Shown here: in pieces, positions 42,978 to 51,033 of the stretch
Layout: every line of letters begins with the position of its first letter
Position numbering within the stretch: the stretch's first letter is position 1
From: CAYZTY01 sp964444665
GTDB lineage: Bacteria > Planctomycetota > Phycisphaerae > Sedimentisphaerales > CAYZTY01
NCBI GenBank assembly: GCA_964444665.1
Contig: CAYUIE010000005.1
Span: 1-64,000, forward strand
Direction of reading: 5' to 3'
DNA: 64,000 bases
The notes under the pieces: generated by a model
Told to the model about the DNA's origin: nothing
What the model saw: the letters and a program-made list of their open reading frames with translations, nothing else
Databases searched by the model: none
Made by a program: the position numbers and the translations under genes

Positions 42978-43654
42978 TTTAAGATTCTAATCGCCTTAAA
43001 AGCCTCAGCATGCAGCATTCCCGCCCTCATCCCCCAGTATTGAGAGTTTAATTTTATGCCTTTTAATGAACGTGGATGCGGGAACTGTCGGAGCTCTGAT
43101 TTATAAATACTCAGAGCTTTTGCTTTCAAGTCTATTGTTTCACTTATGTCGAAAAATACTTCCGGCGAAAAGCTTAGAGGGCAATTCCATTCCGTGGAAG
43201 ATAGAACCTCAAATGAATAAATCTCTCTGACTGTTTCATCCGGCAGAGGTCTTGTCGCTGTTATCACCGCCTTATATGTCATTTGATGGTCGATATTCAA
43301 ATCTTTCTCATAATGAGTAAAGATAATATCCGGCCTTGTCATTTCTTTTATTCGTTCTATAGCCTTAACCAAGTTCAGTAATGCCGCAGTATCAAATTTA
43401 TTGTCGGGAAAATCCTCAGTAAATACTTTCTTTACACCAATAATTTCATTAGCCTTATACATAACCTCCCTTAGTTCTTCGATCTTACGAGCTATCTTTT
43501 CGGTATCATTTGCTTCATATCTGGACGCTATTCCTGTTCCTAAAATCAGAGTAAATATTTCGTGTCCATTGCTCGCCAACTTCGCAAGTGTACCACCACA
43601 TCCCAGGACTTCATCGTCCGGATGTGCTGCTATAGCTAAAACTCTACGATTCAC
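42974..43654 (-). CDS. PIG-L/LmbE-family deacetylase
   Basis: 226 residues. The zinc site motif is AIAAHPDDEVLG, with His11, Asp13 (and Asp14-Glu15), and a later His in FTHYEKDLNIDHQMTYKAV (His-x-Asp-H pattern near 118-128). PIG-L enzymes remove N-acetyl groups from sugars such as GlcNAc-PI or bacillithiol and mycothiol precursors. Position between the formyltransferase and pseH, with 11- and 4-base overlaps, implies that it deacetylates a Pse intermediate or finished Pse so that another acyl group can be installed. That role is inference. Confidence 0.85.
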   Translation of the reverse strand: MNRRVLAIAAHPDDEVLGCGGTLAKLASNGHEIFTLILGTGIASRYEANDTEKIARKIEELREVMYKANEIIGVKKVFTEDFPDNKFDTAALLNLVKAIERIKEMTRPDIIFTHYEKDLNIDHQMTYKAVITATRPLPDETVREIYSFEVLSSTEWNCPLSFSPEVFFDISETIDLKAKALSIYKSELRQFPHPRSLKGIKLNSQYWGMRAGMLHAEAFKAIRILK

Positions 43655-44345
43655 TTTTTGCCTTTATTCTTGCTGTAGCCAGAACGCCGCCCTTTTCCAG
43701 CTTCGCATTGGAAAACTCTATTTTAAATCCCGGTGTTTCTAAAAATGCAGATGGATATCCCTCCGCGTCAAGCATTCTTATATAGTCGTAAACCTTTGTG
43801 TTGCTTGATAAATTTTCTATATTACTTTGTTTGGGTGTTCGTCTCCTAAATTTGGCTATTTCTCCTTTCTGCGGAAGAGGTGTTGGCTTATTTTTAATTA
43901 TATAGGGAAGCATATCTTTAAAAATAATTTTAGAAGCTCGCTTAAATATCTGCTCGGCAGAACCCTCAAGACTTAAATCCCGTTTTAAATAGACAGGCCC
44001 GGCATCCAACTGCTCAACTACCCGGATTGCGCTAATTTTGGTTTGATATATACCTCTTACAATTAAATTTTGCAGCGGACTACCTCCTCTGCCAAACGGC
44101 AGGTCTGTCATATGAAACACCACACATTCAAAATTTTCATATATCTTTTCGGGTATTATCCACGACCAATGAGGGAAGAAAATACACATAGGATTAAATT
44201 CCGCAACGGCATCATAGGTTAAACGTTCTTTATCAGTTATCACTTTGACTTCTAATTCCGGGTTTGCTGCAACAAAACTTTTAGCCAACTCTATATTCCA
44301 TGATTTAATGGTAGCAATAATGTATTTTTGTTTTGTTTGGCTCAT
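43644..44345 (-). CDS. Formyltransferase-family protein
   Basis: 233 residues of the methionyl-tRNA formyltransferase fold. The N-terminal strand part ends in CIFFPHWSWIIPEKIYENFECVVFHMTDLPFGRGGSPLQNLI, the folate-enzyme core: His in VFH, Asp/Leu-Pro, Arg-Gly-Gly. In formyltransferases the motif is N-x-H; here the Asn position is Val (Val-Phe-His), as in a subgroup linked to surface sugars. The LDAGPVYLKRDLSLEG segment has the invariant Asp-x-Gly. It probably transfers a formyl group from N10-formyl-tetrahydrofolate to a sugar amine. It overlaps the PIG-L gene by 11 bases, so the two may act as a deacetylate-then-formylate pair. Confidence 0.78.
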   Translation of the reverse strand: MSQTKQKYIIATIKSWNIELAKSFVAANPELEVKVITDKERLTYDAVAEFNPMCIFFPHWSWIIPEKIYENFECVVFHMTDLPFGRGGSPLQNLIVRGIYQTKISAIRVVEQLDAGPVYLKRDLSLEGSAEQIFKRASKIIFKDMLPYIIKNKPTPLPQKGEIAKFRRRTPKQSNIENLSSNTKVYDYIRMLDAEGYPSAFLETPGFKIEFSNAKLEKGGVLATARIKAKSES

Positions 44346-44374
44346 TAAACGGTTGGTCAGAGTTTATCAGAATA

Positions 44375-45394
44375 TTATGAAACAATTCTTTTAATTTCTT
44401 CTTCTATATCCTCTGCCTGAACCAACACCTGGTCTTCCATAATTCTTGAACTTGGGATTGGGATATCTTTCGCACCTATTCGACCAACAGGCTTTATTAG
44501 TGAGTCAAACTCGGCCTGTTGTATTTGGCTTGCCAGTTCTGCGCCCCAGCCGGAATAACAGACGGATTCCTCCGCTATAATTACTCGTTTACTTCGGTGA
44601 ACTGAGGGTAGTATGTCAGAAACAGGTAAAGGCTTTACAAGGGAAGGAATCAGTATTTCCACAACTATTTCGTGCTCCATAAACAGATTAAATGCAGCTT
44701 TAGTCGCAAGAAGAGCCATTGCCCCATAAACAATCAAAGTTACATCAGGTGCTTCGGCTTCTACCAACGAAAGCGATATGCTCGGGAAAATCCTGCTGTG
44801 GTTTGTAAGAGTTTTTACAAAAAAGTGGTCTATTCTGTTGTTTCCATCAGGTACACGCAACTGCTTAGGGTAAAAAAGCTTACTTTCCACAAACAGGACC
44901 GGCGTATCAGTATTTTGCACTGTATCATAAAGTAACCGCCCTGCATTATGAAAACAGCTTGGAGCGACAATAGTCAGGCCGGGAACGTTCAGGAAAAGGG
45001 ACTCAAGTGTCTGGCTATGAGTTGGGCCGTAACCCCGGCGTCCGCCCATAGGAGCTCTGATAACAACGGGAACGGGAACCTGGTTATCATACATCCAATG
45101 GAATTTACAAGCTCCATTAACAATTTGGTCGGCGCATAAGGTTAGAAAGTCGCCAAACATTATCTCCACAACAGGACGCAATCCTCTTATAGCCATTCCA
45201 GTTGCTACACCTGTAATACCCGCCTCGCTGATAGGTGTTGTTATTACTCGATTCGGGAAAGCCGTTGAAAGCCCCTTAGTGACTTTAAAGGCACCGCCGT
45301 ATGGGTCGAGGACATCTTCACCTAATAAATAGACTCTTTCATCTTCACTCATTAGCTGATGTAATGCCCGGTTTAGTGATACGACATACCGCAT
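44375..45394 (-). CDS. Thiamine-diphosphate dehydrogenase E1 beta-like subunit
   Basis: 339 residues with the transketolase central and C-terminal domains of 2-oxoacid dehydrogenase beta subunits. Typical blocks: YLLGEDVLDPYGGAFKVTKGL, TPISEAGITGVATGMAIRGLRPVVEIMFGDFLTLCADQIVN, APMGGRRGYGPTHSQTLESLF, and in the C-domain SLVKPLPVSDILPSVHRSKRVIIAEE. The conserved Glu that activates the thiazolium (SEAGITG) is present. It starts 9 bases after the alpha subunit. No E2 acyltransferase or E3 lipoamide dehydrogenase is in the window, so it may not work as a classical dehydrogenase complex. Confidence 0.88.
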   Translation of the reverse strand: MRYVVSLNRALHQLMSEDERVYLLGEDVLDPYGGAFKVTKGLSTAFPNRVITTPISEAGITGVATGMAIRGLRPVVEIMFGDFLTLCADQIVNGACKFHWMYDNQVPVPVVIRAPMGGRRGYGPTHSQTLESLFLNVPGLTIVAPSCFHNAGRLLYDTVQNTDTPVLFVESKLFYPKQLRVPDGNNRIDHFFVKTLTNHSRIFPSISLSLVEAEAPDVTLIVYGAMALLATKAAFNLFMEHEIVVEILIPSLVKPLPVSDILPSVHRSKRVIIAEESVCYSGWGAELASQIQQAEFDSLIKPVGRIGAKDIPIPSSRIMEDQVLVQAEDIEEEIKRIVS

Positions 45395-45403
45395 AAATAT
45401 ATC

Positions 45404-46339
45404 TCAGCTATTCTCATTTAGATTTGCAAAAGGCATATTTTCAGCTTTTGTTACCGCCTGTTCGATTTTTACCTTAGCTTGTTCTCTAAGTTTTAGTTGA
45501 AGCTCAACAGGCATCTGCTTCTCTAACTTCTTCAATGGGTCTTTTTCGCGCCAAAATTTTATTTCCTCTCGCGGCCTGTAGTCATCACCTTTACTATGAG
45601 AACAGAATCGGTATGTATGGATGACCTCTATGTGAGGGCAATTCTGCTTACGAACGGTTTTGATAATATCTGCAAATCTATTTTTCAGCCTGATAACATC
45701 ATCGGCTTCAATCTCACCTGATGCCAGACCGAATGCCTCCGCCCTTCCGGAAAAGGTACCAGCGAAATTCATTGTTATGGGTGTGGTCTGTGCATAACGG
45801 TTATTCTCAACAACAATAAGTATGGGAAGCTGCCATAGTGAAATCATATTTAATGTTTCATAAACCACGCCTTGTCCGAAAGTACCATCACCGATAAAAA
45901 GAACAACAATAGAATCAGTTCCTTTTTTCTTCTCCGCCAGCGCCATCCCGGCTGCAACCGGGACCATGTTGCCCTGAACACCGTTGGTATAAAAATTTCC
46001 TTTGCAAAGATGCTGACTTCCTCCCCGGCCGCTGCATACACCGCCACTTCTCCCCATTAATTCAGCCATCAATCCCTGCACATCTTCTGTTCTGGCTAAA
46101 TAATGACCATGACAACGATGATTGCTTACAATTATATCATCTTCTCGTAAATTACCAATGACGGCAACCGCATTAGCCTCCTGACCTATGCAGCAATGTG
46201 TCGTACCGAAAAGCAGGCCCTGGCTAAAGAGTTCAAGAACTTGTTCTTCAAAAAGCCTAATCAGTATCATCTGATAATGCAGTTTTTCTCTAAGCTCATC
46301 GGACACTGTCTTCTTAATTTCTTTTGAGATAAGTTTCAT
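45404..46339 (-). CDS. Thiamine-diphosphate dehydrogenase E1 alpha-like subunit
   Basis: 311 residues, ThDP-binding half of an E1 heterotetramer. The ThDP motif reads GDGTFGQG (150-157) ... ENN (178-180), the classical G-D-G-x(27)-N-N. The phosphorylation-loop region THCCIGQEANAVAV and HRCHGHYLART fit pyruvate, acetoin or branched-chain type alpha subunits. With the beta gene it would decarboxylate a 2-oxo acid or ketose-like donor. Placement between pseG and the formyltransferase gene, in the middle of a Pse operon, is unexpected. It could supply a two-carbon or acyl unit for the sugar; this is inference. Confidence 0.88.
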   Translation of the reverse strand: MKLISKEIKKTVSDELREKLHYQMILIRLFEEQVLELFSQGLLFGTTHCCIGQEANAVAVIGNLREDDIIVSNHRCHGHYLARTEDVQGLMAELMGRSGGVCSGRGGSQHLCKGNFYTNGVQGNMVPVAAGMALAEKKKGTDSIVVLFIGDGTFGQGVVYETLNMISLWQLPILIVVENNRYAQTTPITMNFAGTFSGRAEAFGLASGEIEADDVIRLKNRFADIIKTVRKQNCPHIEVIHTYRFCSHSKGDDYRPREEIKFWREKDPLKKLEKQMPVELQLKLREQAKVKIEQAVTKAENMPFANLNENS

Positions 46340-46342
46340 TTC

Positions 46343-47380
46343 TCAGCAGTAATTACTACCCGTACTTTCAAAATTGCAAATAACGTCTCTATTACTACAC
46401 TTATTTATTGCATTTATGATACGTACATGCCCTTTACCATCTATCATTTCCCCGCCTATTCCGGCTTTATGCATTCTTGTTTTTTTGTCTTCTAAATATT
46501 TCAGGCAGTTTTTTATATTCTGTTCAATATGTCTATCGTTATACCAGCCGGCATATTCGAGGAATCCACACTTTCTCCATCCTATTATATTTTGCAGCTG
46601 GTTGTTCGCTGCCCCGATGCCTATTGCAGGCACTCCTATTCGTGCAAGCTCGTATAGAGTCTGTCCGCAAGAGGTTATTGCGATATCAGAATCGAGCATA
46701 ACTTGTTTCATTTCTGCAGCATCCGGACAGCATATTAGCTCTGTGTAGTTATTTTTAAAACTTTCAATTTCTGCTATATTGCCAAAGCTCTCTGTAATAA
46801 TGACTTTTTTATGTATTCCCGGGTAAATATCGGCGAGCACATTTAAAACTTTGGGTGTAAGATTGTGCGTATCCGCCCCACCCAAAGTAATCATAACGGT
46901 TTTAACTTTGTTGCTTATGTATTTTTCAGAACTATTCCAGAATTCCTTTCTGAGTGGTGTGTACTTAGTACCAAGAAGATAAGCTATATCTTTCTTTTTT
47001 GAATAGGGCATCTGTTCTGCAAAAACTGCTCCGTTAAGAACGAAACCCTTCGGATATTCCAATCTGAGGTAGTCATCAAAGTAAACAGCGGTTTCTACCA
47101 ACTGGGCGATTTTTTCATATAACCGGTAATCAGCGAGGTAAGAATCGATAAATATAATATCCACGCCGCTTAGTATTTGAGTGAGTAATTGCCGATTGCT
47201 TAACCAGTTAAAAAGTGTGCAGTTTTTCCCGGCCAGCAGCTTTCGGACGGTATCATCTCCGTTAATTATGAAGTCGCATCGTATACCGATTTCTTCGAAA
47301 GCCTGGTATAAAGACGTGCATCTTGTGATGTGTCCATATCCAATATGCCCTTTACCTTCGGTTAATATGATTACCTTCAT
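46343..47380 (-). CDS. pseG: UDP-sugar hydrolase PseG
   Basis: 345 residues, GT-B-like fold. The N-terminus TEGKGHIGYGHITRCTSLYQAF includes His17 in GHITRC, the catalytic base position of PseG. The region ITLGGADTHNLTPKVL and the second-domain pattern SDIAITSCGQTLYELARIGVPAIGIGAANNQ are diagnostic for PseG/SpsG. It removes UDP from UDP-2,4-diacetamido-2,4,6-trideoxy-beta-L-altropyranose. The ATG overlaps the cytidylyltransferase end by 4 bases. The C-terminus is Cys- and Asn-rich for about 20 residues beyond the usual end. Confidence 0.9.
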   Translation of the reverse strand: MKVIILTEGKGHIGYGHITRCTSLYQAFEEIGIRCDFIINGDDTVRKLLAGKNCTLFNWLSNRQLLTQILSGVDIIFIDSYLADYRLYEKIAQLVETAVYFDDYLRLEYPKGFVLNGAVFAEQMPYSKKKDIAYLLGTKYTPLRKEFWNSSEKYISNKVKTVMITLGGADTHNLTPKVLNVLADIYPGIHKKVIITESFGNIAEIESFKNNYTELICCPDAAEMKQVMLDSDIAITSCGQTLYELARIGVPAIGIGAANNQLQNIIGWRKCGFLEYAGWYNDRHIEQNIKNCLKYLEDKKTRMHKAGIGGEMIDGKGHVRIINAINKCSNRDVICNFESTGSNYC

Positions 47381-48234
47381 TTCAGATGACTTACAAGAAG
47401 CTCCTTGGCCTTATTCATTTCCTGCAAATCCAACATACAAATGGCTTCTGAAAGCTCATCTTTGAGAGAATCGTATCTTTTTTTCTGAATAATCTTATGG
47501 TTAATATCAGCTAACCAGGGTTTCTTGTGATAGAGTATGATAATCTTTTCGATGCCGAAGTAATTATCCTCTTCATACAGGTAATCAAAGATGCAATTTA
47601 ACAAAGTGTAATCTTCTTTCGTATCCAGCGTAACACGAATGTTCGGATTCCGATGGGTTATCGGTGCCTTTTTTACTGCGATTTTAAAGAGGTTGTAATG
47701 TCTGTTTATATATGGAGTTACGTGTTCACGTTCTGCCGGTTGTCTTGCGTTTTTATACGAAGTTTTCAATGCACTAAATGATAAAACTTCCACGTTAAGA
47801 CCTACCGGATAATCCTGTGTGAAAGTGTAATCATTTCTTTCTTGCAGATGTAACTGGACTGATGAATCAATTAATTTATAATCCAGGCAGGGATTATCTG
47901 ATGTTATCCTGATTATATCGTGCAGATTGTATTGTTGAGCAGCTTCAAAAAAACGTGACAGAACATCATTTTCATCGCCGCGATAGGTCAGAATATTCTC
48001 TTTATCGGCGATATTAATAATTTTCCTGTCTTCTATGTTGGTCGTGGTTGCTATGATGATTTTATCAATACTTTCTGCTCTCTTTAATCTTCGGATAATT
48101 TGTTTACATACTGTGATTTGCGAACCATAAGGCAATGGAAGCAAAACCTTCTCAGGAAGCCGAGTTGACGAGACACGTGCCTGGATAATCGCCCCTACAG
48201 TTTTTTTGCCGGCCGGCTTTACCATAAAGTCCAT
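47377..48234 (-). CDS. Cytidylyltransferase of SpsF type (PseF role)
   Basis: 285 residues. The signature GAIIQARVSSTRLPEKVLLPL near residue 14-34 is that of SpsF/CMP-Kdo-synthetase-like enzymes; DIIRITSDNPCLDY gives the metal-binding Asp, and TLDTKEDYTLL the late conserved Asp-x-x-x-Asp. In Bacillus-type pseudaminic operons the SpsF protein plays the role of PseF, activating pseudaminic acid with CTP to the CMP form. The ATG 48234 overlaps the SDR gene by 16 bases; a second ATG at 48225 is possible. An extra C-terminal helical tail of about 40 residues is present. Confidence 0.82.
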   Translation of the reverse strand: MDFMVKPAGKKTVGAIIQARVSSTRLPEKVLLPLPYGSQITVCKQIIRRLKRAESIDKIIIATTTNIEDRKIINIADKENILTYRGDENDVLSRFFEAAQQYNLHDIIRITSDNPCLDYKLIDSSVQLHLQERNDYTFTQDYPVGLNVEVLSFSALKTSYKNARQPAEREHVTPYINRHYNLFKIAVKKAPITHRNPNIRVTLDTKEDYTLLNCIFDYLYEEDNYFGIEKIIILYHKKPWLADINHKIIQKKRYDSLKDELSEAICMLDLQEMNKAKELLVSHLK

Positions 48235-49013
48235 CCGCCATCTATAACAATATTTTGTCCCGTCATATAGGAAGACGCTTTCGAGGCAAGAAACTGTATC
48301 GCCCCGGTCAATTCCTCCGGCCTGCCGACTCGCCCCATCGGAATTTTCCTTTCAAGTTTCTTTATAAAATTTTCGGGCACTTCAGCTTTAGGAAATGCGC
48401 CGGGAGAAATACAGTTGACCCTGATGCCGTATTGAGCCAGGTACACGGCAAAATATCTGCTTAGCTGAATTACACCCGCCTTGGCTGCTCCGTAATGAGG
48501 TGGGCTGAGCTGCTCTTTTGTTCCTTTATAAATCCTTAAGTCAGGCGAGATAATACCGTACATCGAAGCAATATTGATGATACTTGCTTCCTTTGTTTTT
48601 TTTATATAGGGTACAACTGCTTTGATACATCGAAAAACGCTGTTTAAGACGCCGTCAATACTATAATTCCAATCTTCCTGGCTTAAATTTATCGGAGCGT
48701 TACCTTTTGAATATATAGCATTATTCACCAGTATATCTATCCGTCTTTTTCTTTTATAAATACGTTCAAAAACAGTCTTGATTGATTCTTCGCAGCTTAT
48801 ATCCATATTTTCAAAGTGAACAAGTGGACCTTTATCTTTCATAAATGCATAGGTAAATTTTTTCTCATTAGGACCCGCAGCGTACACACATGCGCCTTGC
48901 CGTGCCAATCCTAAGCATAAGTGTTTTCCCAGATGACCGTAACCTCCGGTCACTACAGCCACCTTGTTTTTCAGATTAAACAAATTTTTTGCTCTCAAGT
49001 CCTTACCTTCCAC
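48219..49013 (-). CDS. Short-chain dehydrogenase/reductase
   Basis: 264 residues of classical SDR type. The cofactor loop is VTGGYGHLGKHL (about 21-32), the NNA motif is LVNNAIYSKG, and the catalytic Ser and Tyr-x3-Lys lie in NIASMYG and HYGAAKAGVIQ. The C-terminal SSYMTGQNIVIDGGWTLW is the standard SDR end. NADP versus NAD preference is not obvious. It lies between the aldo/keto reductase and the cytidylyltransferase, with overlaps at both ends (19 and 16 bases). It is not part of the basic Pse pathway, so it probably adds an oxidation or reduction step to a Pse derivative. Confidence 0.9.
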   Translation of the reverse strand: MEGKDLRAKNLFNLKNKVAVVTGGYGHLGKHLCLGLARQGACVYAAGPNEKKFTYAFMKDKGPLVHFENMDISCEESIKTVFERIYKRKRRIDILVNNAIYSKGNAPINLSQEDWNYSIDGVLNSVFRCIKAVVPYIKKTKEASIINIASMYGIISPDLRIYKGTKEQLSPPHYGAAKAGVIQLSRYFAVYLAQYGIRVNCISPGAFPKAEVPENFIKKLERKIPMGRVGRPEELTGAIQFLASKASSYMTGQNIVIDGGWTLW

Positions 49014-49861
49014 CTGGTGGGAACAACTATATCTTCGTTATCTATCTGAAAGGTGTTAAGCTGGTCATTAATCTCGTTTATGTTGTCTTTGTAGCTAAAC
49101 ATATTAACGTTGTTTTTAAGATGATTCAGCGAATCGACCCCCGCAATTACCCTGTCAATATACGGGTTTGAACAAGCAAAATTGATGCATACGGCCGAGA
49201 TTGGAACGTTTTTTTCCCGACAAATCGCCTGTAAGAAAAGTAATTTGTTTTTGATTTCACTAAATCCAGGGTCTAATTCCTCGGGGCTCTTAAAGGCCAA
49301 ACCCTGTAGAAATACCGACCTGGCATAAATTTCGATATCTCTTTCTTTTAATAATGGAAAAATATGCGAAAATCTCTGGTCAAATATACTAAATGGAATC
49401 TGAATAAGATTAACCTCCATTCTCGCATCCAGAATATATTCGGCCTCTTCCGGATAATATAATGAAAATCCTATCTTTTCTACCTGTCCTTGTTCCTGAA
49501 AATGTTTCAGTGTATTCCAGATCGACATATCTTCCGTGAATAATTTGAAGTTATGAATTAAATATCCATATATCCTTTTCAGATTGAGCCTGTTCAACGA
49601 TTCGTTGAAGCATTTCTTCAATTCATATGAGTTGCCGGAAGACGATTTAGAGACTATCTCAAAATTCGGATTATTTTTCCGAAGGAACTGACCTATGACC
49701 TCTTCACTTTCGCCGTAGCTATAGGCCGTATCAATTGTGCATATTCCATTTTGAAGACAAAATCTTAATATTTCGTGTGCTTCTTTCCTCGGTATCTTGC
49801 CCCTTGAATTATTAATACCATAATTCAAACCGAATTGAGCTGTCCCCAGAGCTAATTTCAA
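48995..49861 (-). CDS. Aldo/keto reductase
   Basis: 288 residues. The AKR opening LALGTAQFGLNYGINNS is clear and is followed by CTIDTAYSYGESEEVIGQFL, with the catalytic Asp and Tyr. The Lys and His residues are met in EIVSKSS and YLIHNF. The C-terminal NADPH region is CINFACSNPYIDRVIAGVDSLNHLKNNV. These barrel enzymes reduce carbonyls on sugars and related compounds. The gene starts 14 bases after pseC and runs into the SDR by 19 bases. Its substrate is probably a nucleotide sugar or a Pse acyl precursor (inference). Confidence 0.9.
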   Translation of the reverse strand: MKLALGTAQFGLNYGINNSRGKIPRKEAHEILRFCLQNGICTIDTAYSYGESEEVIGQFLRKNNPNFEIVSKSSSGNSYELKKCFNESLNRLNLKRIYGYLIHNFKLFTEDMSIWNTLKHFQEQGQVEKIGFSLYYPEEAEYILDARMEVNLIQIPFSIFDQRFSHIFPLLKERDIEIYARSVFLQGLAFKSPEELDPGFSEIKNKLLFLQAICREKNVPISAVCINFACSNPYIDRVIAGVDSLNHLKNNVNMFSYKDNINEINDQLNTFQIDNEDIVVPTRWKVRT

Positions 49862-49875
49862 ATTAGTATTCCGTG

Positions 49876-51033
49876 TTATATTTTCTGGAATGTAGAAACT
49901 ATCGTTTCTATTACGTAATTTATGTCGCCCTCTGTCATAGAAGGATATAAAGGTATGCTGATTTCTCTTTGGTAAAAATCCTCCGCATTCGGATAAAGTC
50001 CTTTCTTGTAGCCAAGATGCTGATAATAAGGCTGAAGGTGTATAGGTATATAATGTACCTGCGTGTTTATTCCTTTCTGTCGGAGGTTTTCAAAAATATC
50101 GAGTTTTTTGCTTTTGTATTTATCTTTTAATCTGATTGGGTACAGGTGCCAGCTTGATTTTGCATAACTTTTCTCAACCGGCACATCAAAGAATGGATTA
50201 TTCCAGAAAGCCTTCGAATACATTTCAGCAATTTCTCTTCTTTTTTTTATAAATTTATCAAGTTTTCTGAGTTGGGAGATGCCAAGAGCCGAGTGAATAT
50301 CGGTTAGCCGATAGTTGAAGCCCAAGTGCTGCATTTCATAATACCATCGCCCATAATGGTCTTCTTTATTTTGAAAGGCAAATTCCTCTTTAGTTACCCC
50401 ATGATTTCTGAACATAATTAGTTTCTTATACAAATCCTCTTTGTTCGTTAATACCGCCCCTCCTTCTCCGGCTGTTATTGATTTTACCGGATGGAAGCTG
50501 AATACTGTCATATCTGAATATGTACAATCACCGATGTCTTTAGATAAATATTGTGCGCCAAGGGCATGACATGCATCCTCAATCAAAGTTAAATTGTGTT
50601 TTCGCGTGATTTTTGCTATTTCTTTTAATCTTGCAGGATGCCCGCTGAAATGCACCGGCACAATCGCTTTTGTCTTCTTTGTGATTGCTTCTTCAATAAG
50701 GTCTGGAATTATATTTCCCGTATCCGACTCAACATCAGCGAAGAGGGGATGGGCACCTAAGAATAAGGCGGCATTAGCAGTCGCCAAAAATGTTATCGGC
50801 GAGGTTACTATCTCATCTTCGCAGCCAATTCCCGCTGCGAAATATGCTCCGTGTAGTGCCGCGGTACCTGAAGAAAAAACTACACCAAATTTTGCTCCCA
50901 CTTTATCAGCAAGCAACTCCTCAAATTCCTCTACCTTCGGCCCCTGCGTCAGAAAATCAGACCTTAACACGTCTACGACAGACTGTACGTCATCTTCACC
51001 GATGCATTGATGCCCATAAGGCAGTATTTTCAT
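49876..51033 (-). CDS. pseC: UDP-4-amino-4,6-dideoxy-N-acetyl-altrosamine transaminase PseC
   Basis: 385 residues, DegT/DnrJ aminotransferase fold. The PLP Lys184 is in FSFHPVKSITAGEGGAV, with IEDACHALGA (Asp of the PLP nitrogen) upstream. The N-terminus MKILPYGHQCIGEDDVQSVVDVLRSDFLTQGP matches PseC. It transfers an amino group from glutamate to the C4 keto sugar made by PseB. Overlaps pseB by 4 bases. Compare with the related RfbH enzyme in this cluster, where the Lys is replaced by His. Confidence 0.93.
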   Translation of the reverse strand: MKILPYGHQCIGEDDVQSVVDVLRSDFLTQGPKVEEFEELLADKVGAKFGVVFSSGTAALHGAYFAAGIGCEDEIVTSPITFLATANAALFLGAHPLFADVESDTGNIIPDLIEEAITKKTKAIVPVHFSGHPARLKEIAKITRKHNLTLIEDACHALGAQYLSKDIGDCTYSDMTVFSFHPVKSITAGEGGAVLTNKEDLYKKLIMFRNHGVTKEEFAFQNKEDHYGRWYYEMQHLGFNYRLTDIHSALGISQLRKLDKFIKKRREIAEMYSKAFWNNPFFDVPVEKSYAKSSWHLYPIRLKDKYKSKKLDIFENLRQKGINTQVHYIPIHLQPYYQHLGYKKGLYPNAEDFYQREISIPLYPSMTEGDINYVIETIVSTFQKI

